Shown: piece by piece, positions 10,511 to 16,913 of the stretch | Numbering within the stretch: the stretch's first letter is position 1 | Layout: each line of letters begins with the position of its first letter | Assembly (NCBI GenBank): GCA_020855015.1 | Contig: JAHKLP010000093.1 | Span: 1-19,715, forward strand | Direction of reading: 5' to 3' | Source: Methanobacterium sp. | GTDB lineage: Archaea; Methanobacteriota; Methanobacteria; Methanobacteriales; Methanobacteriaceae | DNA: 19,715 nt | The notes under the pieces: generated by a model | What the model saw: the letters and a program-made list of their open reading frames with translations, nothing else | Told to the model about the DNA's origin: nothing | Database searches by the model: none | Position numbers and translations under genes: made by a program

Positions 10511-10675
10511 TCAACCTCTTTTAATCGCCCCTAGTGGGCAAACTACCAGGCAAAAATCGCATTTTTCACACCCATCATTGACTGTTATCTTCATCTCCCA
10601 TAGTTCCAGAATATTTTGTGGGCATACAGCTACACATGCTCCACAATAGCCACATTTTTCAGCAGAGATTATCAT
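10511..10675 (-). CDS. Small 2[4Fe-4S] ferredoxin, 54 aa, paired with geranylgeranyl reductase
   Basis: A short minus-strand ORF from ATG at 10673-10675 to TGA at 10511-10513 encodes 54 residues with two classical ferredoxin motifs: C-x2-C-x2-C-x3-C-P in CGYCGACVAVCP (residues 8-19) and again in CEKCDFCLVVCP (36-47). This is the length and layout of a bacterial-type 2[4Fe-4S] ferredoxin. It ends 3 bases before the geranylgeranyl reductase gene and carries that gene's ribosome binding site in its last codons, which points to it being the electron donor for lipid saturation. GGTG lies a few bases upstream of its own ATG. It is short enough to be missed by automatic calling. Confidence 0.93.
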   Translation of the reverse strand: MIISAEKCGYCGACVAVCPQNILELWEMKITVNDGCEKCDFCLVVCPLGAIKRG

Positions 10676-10837
10676 TCTAAACACCAAATTATGATTACGC
10701 GTATAAAAAAATGCTGTTTCTCTATTAGTAGTATAAATAGCTTATATTAATAAAACTTATCCTAGGGGTAGGGTGATAACATTCTTACATTATTTTTCTT
10801 GCATATAGTGGATGGTTGATTAGTCAAGACCGTTAAC
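10676..10837. other. Divergent intergenic region between the ferredoxin/reductase pair and the tRNA genes
   Basis: No ORF of note was found in this AT-rich stretch. On the minus strand, TATAC-type sequences (around 10700-10705 and 10727-10735) could serve the ferredoxin gene, but neither is clearly better than the other. On the plus strand only the tRNA promoter at its right edge stands out. Confidence 0.4.
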
Positions 10838-10847
10838 TTAATATATG
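10838..10847 (+). promoter_or_regulatory. TATA box of the tRNA-Leu gene
   Basis: TTAATATATG lies with its centre about 27 bases before the first base of the tRNA, the normal archaeal spacing for a transcription start at or just before the mature 5' end. No strong BRE is visible. Confidence 0.6.
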
Positions 10848-10868
10848 AAGTTCGCCCACTTGGGTGTA

Positions 10869-10954
<86 letters not shown>

Positions 10955-10961
10955 CTGTTAA

Positions 10962-10974
10962 AGATTTTAAATCT
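10962..10974 (+). promoter_or_regulatory. Palindromic TATA-like element between the two tRNA genes
   Basis: AGATTT and AAATCT form a perfect palindrome around one T in the 40-bp tRNA spacer. Its core TTTTAAAT (10965-10972) is centred about 24 bases before tRNA-Thr, so it may be that gene's own TATA box; the symmetry could then be incidental. Confidence 0.4.
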
Positions 10975-10992
10975 AGTTTAGTCACATTTGGC

Positions 10993-11068
<76 letters not shown>

Positions 11069-11069
11069 T

Positions 11070-11085
11070 AAAATAGTACTATTTT
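11070..11085. repeat. Perfect 16-bp palindrome upstream of the metallophosphoesterase gene
   Basis: AAAATAGTACTATTTT reads the same on both strands. It starts five bases after tRNA-Thr and its right edge touches the TATA-like TTTTATAT (11083-11090) that would serve the following gene. It could be an operator or an end-of-transcript hairpin for the tRNA. Confidence 0.55.
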
Positions 11086-11118
11086 TATATTTATTTATAA
11101 AGCGAGATTGGCGATTAT

Positions 11119-11925
11119 ATGAGAGAAAGAATAATTCAAATGTCGGATATTCACTTTGGAGAGAAGAATTTTTCAGTTGATCTTAAAAACAATCTTTTAG
11201 TTCAAGTGGAGCATGAAAATCCTGATCTGGTTATTGTTTCAGGAGATCTCACCAACAATGGATTCAGTCATGAATATGAAGAAGCTGCAGCTTTTGTTGA
11301 TGAGTTAAGATCCATAACCAAAACCTATGTGATACCCGGAAATCATGATGTTCGAAATGTGGGTATTCTCCATTATGAGGACCTTATCGGGAACCGAAAA
11401 TTTGTTCATATGGACAAAGACGAAGAATACGCAGTTATTGGTCTGGACTCATCGGAACCAGATATTAACGATGGTCAGATCGGTATTGATCAGATGGAAT
11501 GGTTAAAAACCCAACTGGAAAAAATACCTGATACCATGGGCAAAATCGTCACTTTTCACCACCATTTACTACCCATACCCCAAACAGGGAGGGAAAGGAA
11601 TATTTTACTCGATTCTGGTGATTTGATGAGGGTTTTAACAGATAATGGTGTTGATCTTGTTCTGAATGGCCATAAACATGTTCCCAATGTTTGGATGGTT
11701 GAAAAGATGGTTACCCTTAACTCTGGAACCGCAACAACCCGTAAGCTAAGGGGTCAAACCAGACCTTCCTATAATCAGCTCGCTTTTGAAGATGAAGATT
11801 TCCGGGTAAACTTGGTGGATACAGAAACTGGTAAGAAACAACTATTAGGATCCTACTCTGTAAGAGTGGAAAATGATGAGTATGTTGTATGTTCTGCCCG
11901 CCATAACTCTATGGGGAAGGTATAA
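11119..11925 (+). CDS. Calcineurin-like metallophosphoesterase (Icc/CpdA-like)
   Basis: A 268-residue binuclear metal phosphoesterase. All family motifs are visible in order: SDIHFGE (D10, H12), SGDLTNNG (D43), PGNHD (N75, H76), TFHHH (H147), and NGHKH (H185, H187). The overall layout is closest to the 3',5'-cyclic nucleotide phosphodiesterase (CpdA/Icc) branch, but family members act on many phosphodiesters and the substrate cannot be read from sequence. No signal peptide or membrane segment is present, so it is probably cytoplasmic. GGCGAT at 11110-11115 is a fair ribosome binding site for the ATG at 11119. It is followed by a terminator and appears monocistronic. A perfect palindrome lies upstream. 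Confidence 0.9.
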   Translation: MRERIIQMSDIHFGEKNFSVDLKNNLLVQVEHENPDLVIVSGDLTNNGFSHEYEEAAAFVDELRSITKTYVIPGNHDVRNVGILHYEDLIGNRKFVHMDKDEEYAVIGLDSSEPDINDGQIGIDQMEWLKTQLEKIPDTMGKIVTFHHHLLPIPQTGRERNILLDSGDLMRVLTDNGVDLVLNGHKHVPNVWMVEKMVTLNSGTATTRKLRGQTRPSYNQLAFEDEDFRVNLVDTETGKKQLLGSYSVRVENDEYVVCSARHNSMGKV

Positions 11926-11949
11926 TTACATCTATTTGAGAAAACTTTT

Positions 11950-11972
11950 TCACAAATTGTGATCTTTTTTTT
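11950..11972 (+). terminator. Terminator after the metallophosphoesterase gene
   Basis: TCACAA and TTGTGA form a perfect inverted repeat around one A (11950-11962), followed by TC and eight T (11965-11972), 25 bases after the stop codon. Archaeal termination depends mainly on the T-run, which is the strongest in this spacer. Confidence 0.6.
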
Positions 11973-12057
11973 AAATATTTTCTTTCTTTCAAGTTTATCA
12001 AAAAGAGCAATAGACTTAAAATGTTAATCAGATCGGTTAGTTCTGGGTTTAAACTTA

Positions 12058-12070
12058 CGAAACTATATAA
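12058..12070 (+). promoter_or_regulatory. Strong BRE/TATA promoter of the membrane-protein gene
   Basis: CGAAA (BRE) followed directly by CTATATAA is a near-consensus archaeal promoter. A start about 25 bases downstream, near 12092, would leave a leader of some 110 bases before the ATG at 12205, unusually long for a methanogen mRNA. Confidence 0.6.
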
Positions 12071-12204
12071 ACCAAAATTTATCAATATTTGAATATAATC
12101 AGATTTTCAGATATTTTTTTATTGTTACAGATTTAATTTGAAGGTTTGATGAAAATAGGGGTACATTGTAATTTTACTATTAATTTTCATTTGAGTGATG
12201 TAAA

Positions 12205-12849
12205 ATGTCAAAGGTTTTAGATATAGTCATGGCTGGTGTTATTTCCGGGATTGTTGCCTTTACCACATCCCAATTAGGGGTAGCTGGGACTGTGATTGGT
12301 GCTGTAATTGGTTCTATGCTTTACCAGTTGATGAACCATTTCTTCCGCAAACCCATTGATAGTGTGGATAGTTTGAGAACAGAGAAAGTTGAAAGTAGTG
12401 TATTCTACGTTTTTCCATTAATCATAATTCTGGGCATTGAAATTCTATATTTGTTTTCATCATTTTATCATACTTTTGGTGCGATATTCCAATCTCTGGA
12501 AACAGTAACTGGATGGAACCTTTTCCGGACTATTGGTGTTGGACTACTGGTTATGGGTGTTTATCCCCTCCTTGAACCAGACAGGATATCTCCCAAGTAT
12601 GGTCTTATGGTGTTGGCAGTGGGTCTGGTGAAGTTAATGGCAGGATTCGTGGATTACCAATCTTCTTTAGTAAACTTATACTTACCCGTATTCCAACAAT
12701 TCAATGAATTAATTTCCATTGTGCTTATAGCCGTTCTTTTGTATGTTATTGTTTCCATAATTCAGGATTCAATGCCTCTTAAAAGTGAAGAAGATCAAAG
12801 TAAGGATTTTGAAGACAACTTGATGAAAAAAGACGAAAAACAAGATTAA
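12205..12849 (+). CDS. Multi-pass membrane protein of unknown function
   Basis: I do not recognise this 214-residue protein. It has about five hydrophobic segments: residues 5-42 (two short Gly-rich spans, AGVISGIVAFTTSQLGVAG then TVIGAVIGSMLYQLM), 65-88, 106-123, 133-152 and 168-186. A charged cytoplasm-type tail rich in Lys, Glu and Asp follows (190-214). The Gly-rich first spans resemble small pore or glycine-zipper helices, but no transporter motif is seen. AGTGAT, six bases before the ATG, is a fair ribosome binding site. It precedes the HTH-PhoU gene by 32 bases on the same strand with no terminator between them, so it may belong to phosphate physiology; that link is inferred from position only. 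Confidence 0.8.
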   Translation: MSKVLDIVMAGVISGIVAFTTSQLGVAGTVIGAVIGSMLYQLMNHFFRKPIDSVDSLRTEKVESSVFYVFPLIIILGIEILYLFSSFYHTFGAIFQSLETVTGWNLFRTIGVGLLVMGVYPLLEPDRISPKYGLMVLAVGLVKLMAGFVDYQSSLVNLYLPVFQQFNELISIVLIAVLLYVIVSIIQDSMPLKSEEDQSKDFEDNLMKKDEKQD

Positions 12850-12881
12850 TCAATATTTATAATGTTTTAGGCAATGATAAA

Positions 12882-13781
12882 ATGACTAACCGGGCAAAAA
12901 ATAGCACTCTTAAGGCTGTATTGGAAGTAATACTTTATGACAACCCTGCAACGCAGGATGAGATTGCAGATAAACTGGGCTTAACCCGGCGATATGTTAC
13001 TAAACTATTACAACCTTTAATAAAAGAAGGAGTTGTTCGTAGGGCGTATATTCTTGATCTTAAGAAGTTTGATGAGTTTTCAGAGATGTTTGATGAGGAA
13101 AAAACTTCCCGAGAACATGCGGGCACTTTCCTGATTAAGGACATGCTCAGGGACATGGCCAAACACGTCTGTCGCCAGTTTGACATGTCATTTGAATCTC
13201 TCTTAAATCATGATTCGCAAATGGCTGATGAGGCCCTTAAACTAGATTATATATCCAATAACATGCATGAAAAAATCAGATCATCTGTGGAGACCGTTAT
13301 ATCCATCAATCCTTATTCAGAATTCAGTAAAACCATGGTATTGGGAGAGGTCGGTTACGATCTAGAACGTATTGCTGATCACACATGTCATATTGCTAAC
13401 TTTGCCCTAAAGGAATTAGATCCCATTGATGAAGAAATGATGGAAACCCTAAAATCCATGTACAATACTTCACGTAAAATGGTGAATCAATCAGTGGAAG
13501 CATTTTTAGATGAACGTCTGGAGCTTAAAGATAATGTTATGGATTATGAAGAAAAGATCCATGAACTGCAGAAAAAGGCCTTAAACAATATTGCCACCCA
13601 GATGGCTGATGATGATATTATGGATAAGGATCGATCCAATTACTATCTTTCATTATCTCGTGTTGTGAAAGCATTTGAAAGAATTGGGGATATATCTATA
13701 GAGATAATAGATACTGCTGGCGAATTTTATCGTAACATTCCAAGAACTACCACTCCGGAGCGTTTCCGGAGGAATTTATAA
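12882..13781 (+). CDS. Winged-helix/PhoU fusion, candidate phosphate regulator
   Basis: The 299-residue protein joins an N-terminal winged helix-turn-helix (about residues 9-57; ATQDEIADKLGLTRRYVTKLL is a standard HTH) to two PhoU-type three-helix bundles (about 85-185 and 190-285). Each bundle carries a metal-binding type motif: LERIADHTCHIANFA (161-175) and FERIGDISIEI (265-275). PhoU proteins sense or relay phosphate status by contacting the Pst transporter. A DNA-binding domain on a PhoU protein suggests direct transcriptional control of the adjacent pst genes in an organism with no PhoB/PhoR seen here. That role is inference. The ATG at 12882 has a weak ribosome binding site (AATGAT). 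Confidence 0.88.
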   Translation: MTNRAKNSTLKAVLEVILYDNPATQDEIADKLGLTRRYVTKLLQPLIKEGVVRRAYILDLKKFDEFSEMFDEEKTSREHAGTFLIKDMLRDMAKHVCRQFDMSFESLLNHDSQMADEALKLDYISNNMHEKIRSSVETVISINPYSEFSKTMVLGEVGYDLERIADHTCHIANFALKELDPIDEEMMETLKSMYNTSRKMVNQSVEAFLDERLELKDNVMDYEEKIHELQKKALNNIATQMADDDIMDKDRSNYYLSLSRVVKAFERIGDISIEIIDTAGEFYRNIPRTTTPERFRRNL

Positions 13782-13839
13782 TCTTTCGTTGTTCATTCTA
13801 GCGTGAATTTCATACCATTCTAATAGCTTTTAGCAAGGT

Positions 13840-13917
13840 TTAGTTCATAAAATGTGTCATTTAATTGTTTATGATTATTTCCAAGACAATATTAGTTCAC
13901 CAAATAGGTCATTTAGT
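13840..13917. promoter_or_regulatory. Two 26-bp direct repeats upstream of pstS (candidate phosphate operator)
   Basis: The copies at 13840-13865 and 13892-13917 share TTAGTTCA, then AAAT after two variable bases, then GTCATTTA after two more, with T two bases later. They start exactly 52 bp apart, about five helical turns, so both would face the same side of the DNA. Each contains an AAAT/ATTT inverted pair. They lie just upstream of the pstS TATA box. No third copy was found before the other pst genes. Confidence 0.6.
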
Positions 13918-13932
13918 ACACAAATAGTAAGC

Positions 13933-13940
13933 TTTATATA
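13933..13940 (+). promoter_or_regulatory. TATA box of the first pstS gene
   Basis: TTTATATA is centred about 25 bases before 13962, which would give a leader of roughly a dozen bases that carries the ribosome binding site GAGGTGAT at 13963-13970. Confidence 0.6.
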
Positions 13941-13973
13941 GTTTCAGAAGTTAGTAATGGGTGAGGTGATATT

Positions 13974-14801
13974 ATGGACACCAAGTACATAATCGGAATA
14001 ATAGTAGTTCTAATCGTAATAGTTGGTGCTTATCTCGTCCTCGGTGGAGGCGGAGATGGGCAGGAGAAGATAACCATTGTTGGTTCTACATCTGTGCAAC
14101 CTGCAGCTGAGGCTCTAGCCACAGAATACATGAAGAAGAATCCTGATGTGAAGATCACAGTTCAAGGTGGGGGTTCCTCTGTAGGTATCAAGAGTGTTCA
14201 GGATGGAACAGCAGATATTGGCACAACTTCCAAGAATTTGAAAGATGAAGAATCCAAGGGTTTAACTCAATGGGAATTAGGTAAAGATGGAATTGCCATT
14301 GTTGTTAACAAAGAAAATAAAGTTAGTGGACTAACCTTAGAACAGATTAAAGGAATTTTCTCTGGTGAAATTACTAACTGGAATGAAGTAGGCGGATCTG
14401 ACGGTGAAATAAACGTCATTGTACGTGAAGAAGGTTCAGGTACTCGTGATGCTATTCTGGAAATGGTCTTAGGCAGTAAAGACGCCAAATTTGTTAAAGA
14501 AGCCATAGTCCAGAGTTCCACCGAAGCTGTACAGCAAGCCGTGGCTCAGGATCCTAACGCCATAGGATTCATATCATATGCCGCAGTGAAAGATTCCAAA
14601 GCCCTGAAAGTAGATAATGTCGCACCTACTGTAGAAACCATACTGGACGGAACCTACAAAATACAGAGGCCATTCATTTTCCTGGTTAAAGGTGAACCTA
14701 CTGGCGCAGTAAAAGCATTCATTGATTGGGCTAACGGACCAGAAGGTCAGGAAATTTTGAAGTCTGAAAAAGTGGTGCCAACTGGTAAAAAAGTTAGTTA
14801 A
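13974..14801 (+). CDS. pstS: Phosphate ABC transporter substrate-binding protein PstS (first copy)
   Basis: This 275-residue extracytoplasmic protein captures phosphate for the PstCAB transporter. Residues 4-23 are a single hydrophobic anchor without a lipobox cysteine, followed by a Gly-rich linker, so it is probably tethered by its N terminus. Phosphate-site motifs are visible: GSTSVQP (37-43), GGGSSVG (65-71), ADIGTTSK (80-87) and REEGSGTRDA (151-160). GAGGTGAT at 13963-13970 is a near-perfect ribosome binding site for the ATG at 13974. It has its own promoter with a pair of direct repeats upstream and is followed by a second pstS after 190 bases, with a hairpin in the gap. Confidence 0.95.
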   Translation: MDTKYIIGIIVVLIVIVGAYLVLGGGGDGQEKITIVGSTSVQPAAEALATEYMKKNPDVKITVQGGGSSVGIKSVQDGTADIGTTSKNLKDEESKGLTQWELGKDGIAIVVNKENKVSGLTLEQIKGIFSGEITNWNEVGGSDGEINVIVREEGSGTRDAILEMVLGSKDAKFVKEAIVQSSTEAVQQAVAQDPNAIGFISYAAVKDSKALKVDNVAPTVETILDGTYKIQRPFIFLVKGEPTGAVKAFIDWANGPEGQEILKSEKVVPTGKKVS

Positions 14802-14828
14802 AAATATGGAAATGGTGGTTTTATTACT

Positions 14829-14851
14829 GCCAAATCCATTAATTATTTGGC
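14829..14851 (+). repeat. Inverted repeat between the two pstS genes
   Basis: GCCAAAT (14829-14835) and ATTTGGC (14845-14851) form a perfect 7-bp stem with a 9-nt loop, 28 bases after the first pstS stop. ATTTG of the second arm can also pair with CAAAT just after it, giving an alternative fold. There is no good T-run, so it may stabilise a 3' end or lower read-through, not act as a simple terminator. Confidence 0.4.
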
Positions 14852-14917
14852 GCAAATGGCTTACGGGAATTTTACAAAGGTATAAAACTTTTTAGGATAT
14901 CAAGAATCAGCAGACCA

Positions 14918-14958
<41 letters not shown>

Positions 14959-14991
14959 CTTTCTAATGGTATCACTACTAAGGGTGAGTTA

Positions 14992-15801
14992 ATGGACCTG
15001 AAATATTGGATGGGTTTACTGATTATACTAATAATTGTCATTGCTGTGCTAACATTTGGAACTGGAACAGACTATGAAAGGATAGTAATTGCAGGGTCAA
15101 CATCAGTACAACCAGTTGCCGAGAAACTTGCAGAGAAATACATGCAAGAACATCCTGATGTAAGAATTGATGTAATGGGGGGAGGTTCTGGCCTGGGAAT
15201 AAGGAGTGTTTCTCAAGACATAATCGCCATAGGAACAAGTTCAAAGGCTTTAGATCAATCTGAAAACCCGGGTTTGACTAATTATACTATAGGAAAGGAA
15301 GGTATTGTAGTGGCAGTGAGTGTTGATAACTCAGTAGATGACCTAACTAAAAGTCAACTGAAAGACATATTCTCAGGCAAAATCACCAACTGGAAAGAAG
15401 TAGGGGGTCCTGATGCCAAAATAAATCTGGTAATCCGAGAAGATGGTTCCGGGACACGAAAAGCCTTTGAAGACCTGGTCATGGATAAAACTGAGGTAAA
15501 ATCTGATGCTGTGGTTCAAACATCCACAGAATCAATTAAATTAGCTGTGAAACAGGACCCAAATGCCATTGGATACATATCTCTCGCCCACATGACACCT
15601 GATGTTAAGGCATTAAAAATTGACGGAATCACACCCTCGCTGGAAACAATAACCGATAATTCATATTTACTGCAAAGACCATTTCTGTTTGTTACTAATG
15701 GAAAGCCTGAAGGAGAGGTTAAAAAGTTCATAGAATGGTGTTTAAGTCCTGAAGGACAGGATATTGTGAAAGAAGAAAAAATTGTTCCCATAATAACGTA
15801 G
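14992..15801 (+). CDS. pstS: Phosphate ABC transporter substrate-binding protein PstS (second, diverged copy)
   Basis: A 269-residue paralogue of the preceding gene, with the same plan: N-terminal anchor (residues 4-22, no lipobox), then AGSTSVQP (34-41), GGGSGLG (63-69), IAIGTSSK (78-85) and REDGSGTRKA (149-158). In the first copy the third motif reads ADIG; here Asp is replaced by Ala79, a position usually conserved as Asp in this family, so affinity or specificity may differ. GGGTGAG at 14982-14988 is the ribosome binding site. It precedes pstC by 129 bases without a clear promoter. The pair is an old tandem duplication, given how far the sequences have diverged. Confidence 0.93.
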   Translation: MDLKYWMGLLIILIIVIAVLTFGTGTDYERIVIAGSTSVQPVAEKLAEKYMQEHPDVRIDVMGGGSGLGIRSVSQDIIAIGTSSKALDQSENPGLTNYTIGKEGIVVAVSVDNSVDDLTKSQLKDIFSGKITNWKEVGGPDAKINLVIREDGSGTRKAFEDLVMDKTEVKSDAVVQTSTESIKLAVKQDPNAIGYISLAHMTPDVKALKIDGITPSLETITDNSYLLQRPFLFVTNGKPEGEVKKFIEWCLSPEGQDIVKEEKIVPIIT

Positions 15802-15930
15802 TTTATTAAATGAAATTAAGGAAATTAAACAATTAAAAACATCAGCATATCCAAACTCGGCACGATATCTCATCTAATCTGCAATGATAAAATATCAATA
15901 TAATTATTCATGAAATAAAGGAGTCACATC

Positions 15931-16806
15931 ATGTCTAAATGGGATGAAGAGTATTTTATAGAAAAAGGGCTATTGTTAACAGCCATATCATCAATAATTA
16001 TCATCGCCCTCATAATCATCTTCATATTCAGGGAGGGAATCCCAGCATTACAGAGCGCAGGGGTCTTCAACTTCTTATTTGGAATGGACTGGGCGCCAAC
16101 TGATGGGAAATATGGCATATTTCCAATGATTATCGGATCCCTGGGAATCACCGCCCTTTCACTTTTAATGGCAGTCCCCTTGGGGGTACTATGTGCAATA
16201 TTTCTGGCAGAAATAGCACCAGCTAACATGCGCAAAATACTCAACCCCACAATCCAGACCCTTTCAGGCATCCCTTCTGTAGTATACGGATTTTTTGGCT
16301 TAGTCCTGTTGGTGCCATTCATGAGAACACAGTTCGGAGGAACAGGTTTCAGCATGTTCACAGCATCCGTAATTCTAACGGTCATGATCCTACCTATAAT
16401 TGTAAGTGTATCTGAGGATGCTCTGAGATCCATCCCCCAAGAATACAAAGAAGCGTCTCTAGCTCTGGGGGCAACCCATTGGCAGACTATTAAAAATGTT
16501 ATATTCCCGGCAGCAATTCCAGGTATTATTACCTCTATTATTCTGGGTATGGGTCGGGCTATTGGAGAAACCCTGGCCATAATAATGGTTGCCGGTAACG
16601 TGGTCCAGATACCCAACTCAATATTTGACCCAGTAAGGGCGTTAACATCTAATATAGCCATTGAAATGGGTTACGCAACTGGAGTCCATTACAATGCACT
16701 ATTTGCCACCGGGATCATCCTGGTCTTTATGATCATAGTGTTGCTGGTCATTGCCAACTACTTCCATTATAAGAAAAAGGTTACAATAGGAGGTGGTTAT
16801 TTATGA
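15931..16806 (+). CDS. pstC: Phosphate ABC transporter permease PstC
   Basis: One of the two membrane subunits that form the phosphate channel. The 291-residue protein has about six hydrophobic spans (near 13-33, 66-93, 112-131, 144-161, 195-222 and 255-277) in the MetI-like fold. The cytoplasmic EAA loop that docks on the ATPase is EYKEASLALGATHWQTIKNV (171-190), followed by GMGRAIGETLA, typical of PstC. AAGGAG at 15918-15923 is the ribosome binding site. The end of the gene carries a strong AGGAGGTGG (16788-16796) and its stop overlaps an ATG, so a small ORF begins as ATGA at 16803. Confidence 0.95.
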   Translation: MSKWDEEYFIEKGLLLTAISSIIIIALIIIFIFREGIPALQSAGVFNFLFGMDWAPTDGKYGIFPMIIGSLGITALSLLMAVPLGVLCAIFLAEIAPANMRKILNPTIQTLSGIPSVVYGFFGLVLLVPFMRTQFGGTGFSMFTASVILTVMILPIIVSVSEDALRSIPQEYKEASLALGATHWQTIKNVIFPAAIPGIITSIILGMGRAIGETLAIIMVAGNVVQIPNSIFDPVRALTSNIAIEMGYATGVHYNALFATGIILVFMIIVLLVIANYFHYKKKVTIGGGYL

Positions 16807-16913
16807 AATTATTCTCACACCTCCCTGAATTTTTCAATGCAATTACCACAAGAGCTGAAGAAAAATATCATGTAAAAAACAGCCCAAAAAAGGAGGTAAC
16901 TAAAATTGCATAG
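16803..16913 (+). CDS. 36-aa small protein ORF between pstC and pstA
   Basis: The ORF starts in an ATGA overlap with the pstC stop, has a near-perfect ribosome binding site (AGGAGGTGG, 16788-16796) and ends at TAG 16911-16913, overlapping the pstA TTG start by 8 bases. It therefore occupies the whole pstC-pstA gap and holds the pstA ribosome binding site. The peptide begins MKLFSHLPEFFNAITTRAEE and continues with a basic Lys-rich tail. It has an amphipathic first half and no full membrane span. I recognise no family. It could be a small transporter accessory protein or a coupling peptide that sets the PstC:PstA ratio. The strong signal makes a chance ORF less likely. Confidence 0.62.
   Translation: MKLFSHLPEFFNAITTRAEEKYHVKNSPKKEVTKIA

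Noticed and set aside
11094..11101. TTTATAAA as the TATA box of the metallophosphoesterase
   Set aside because: It is too close to the ATG at 11119; the element at 11083-11090 fits better.
15791..15808. TAATAA/TTATTA hairpin at the end of the second pstS
   Set aside because: An all-AT 6-bp stem with no T-run is too weak to call a terminator.
15924..16661. 245-codon minus-strand ORF opposite pstC
   Set aside because: It is antisense to a clearly recognised permease; its composition is the reverse complement of hydrophobic codons and it matches no family.
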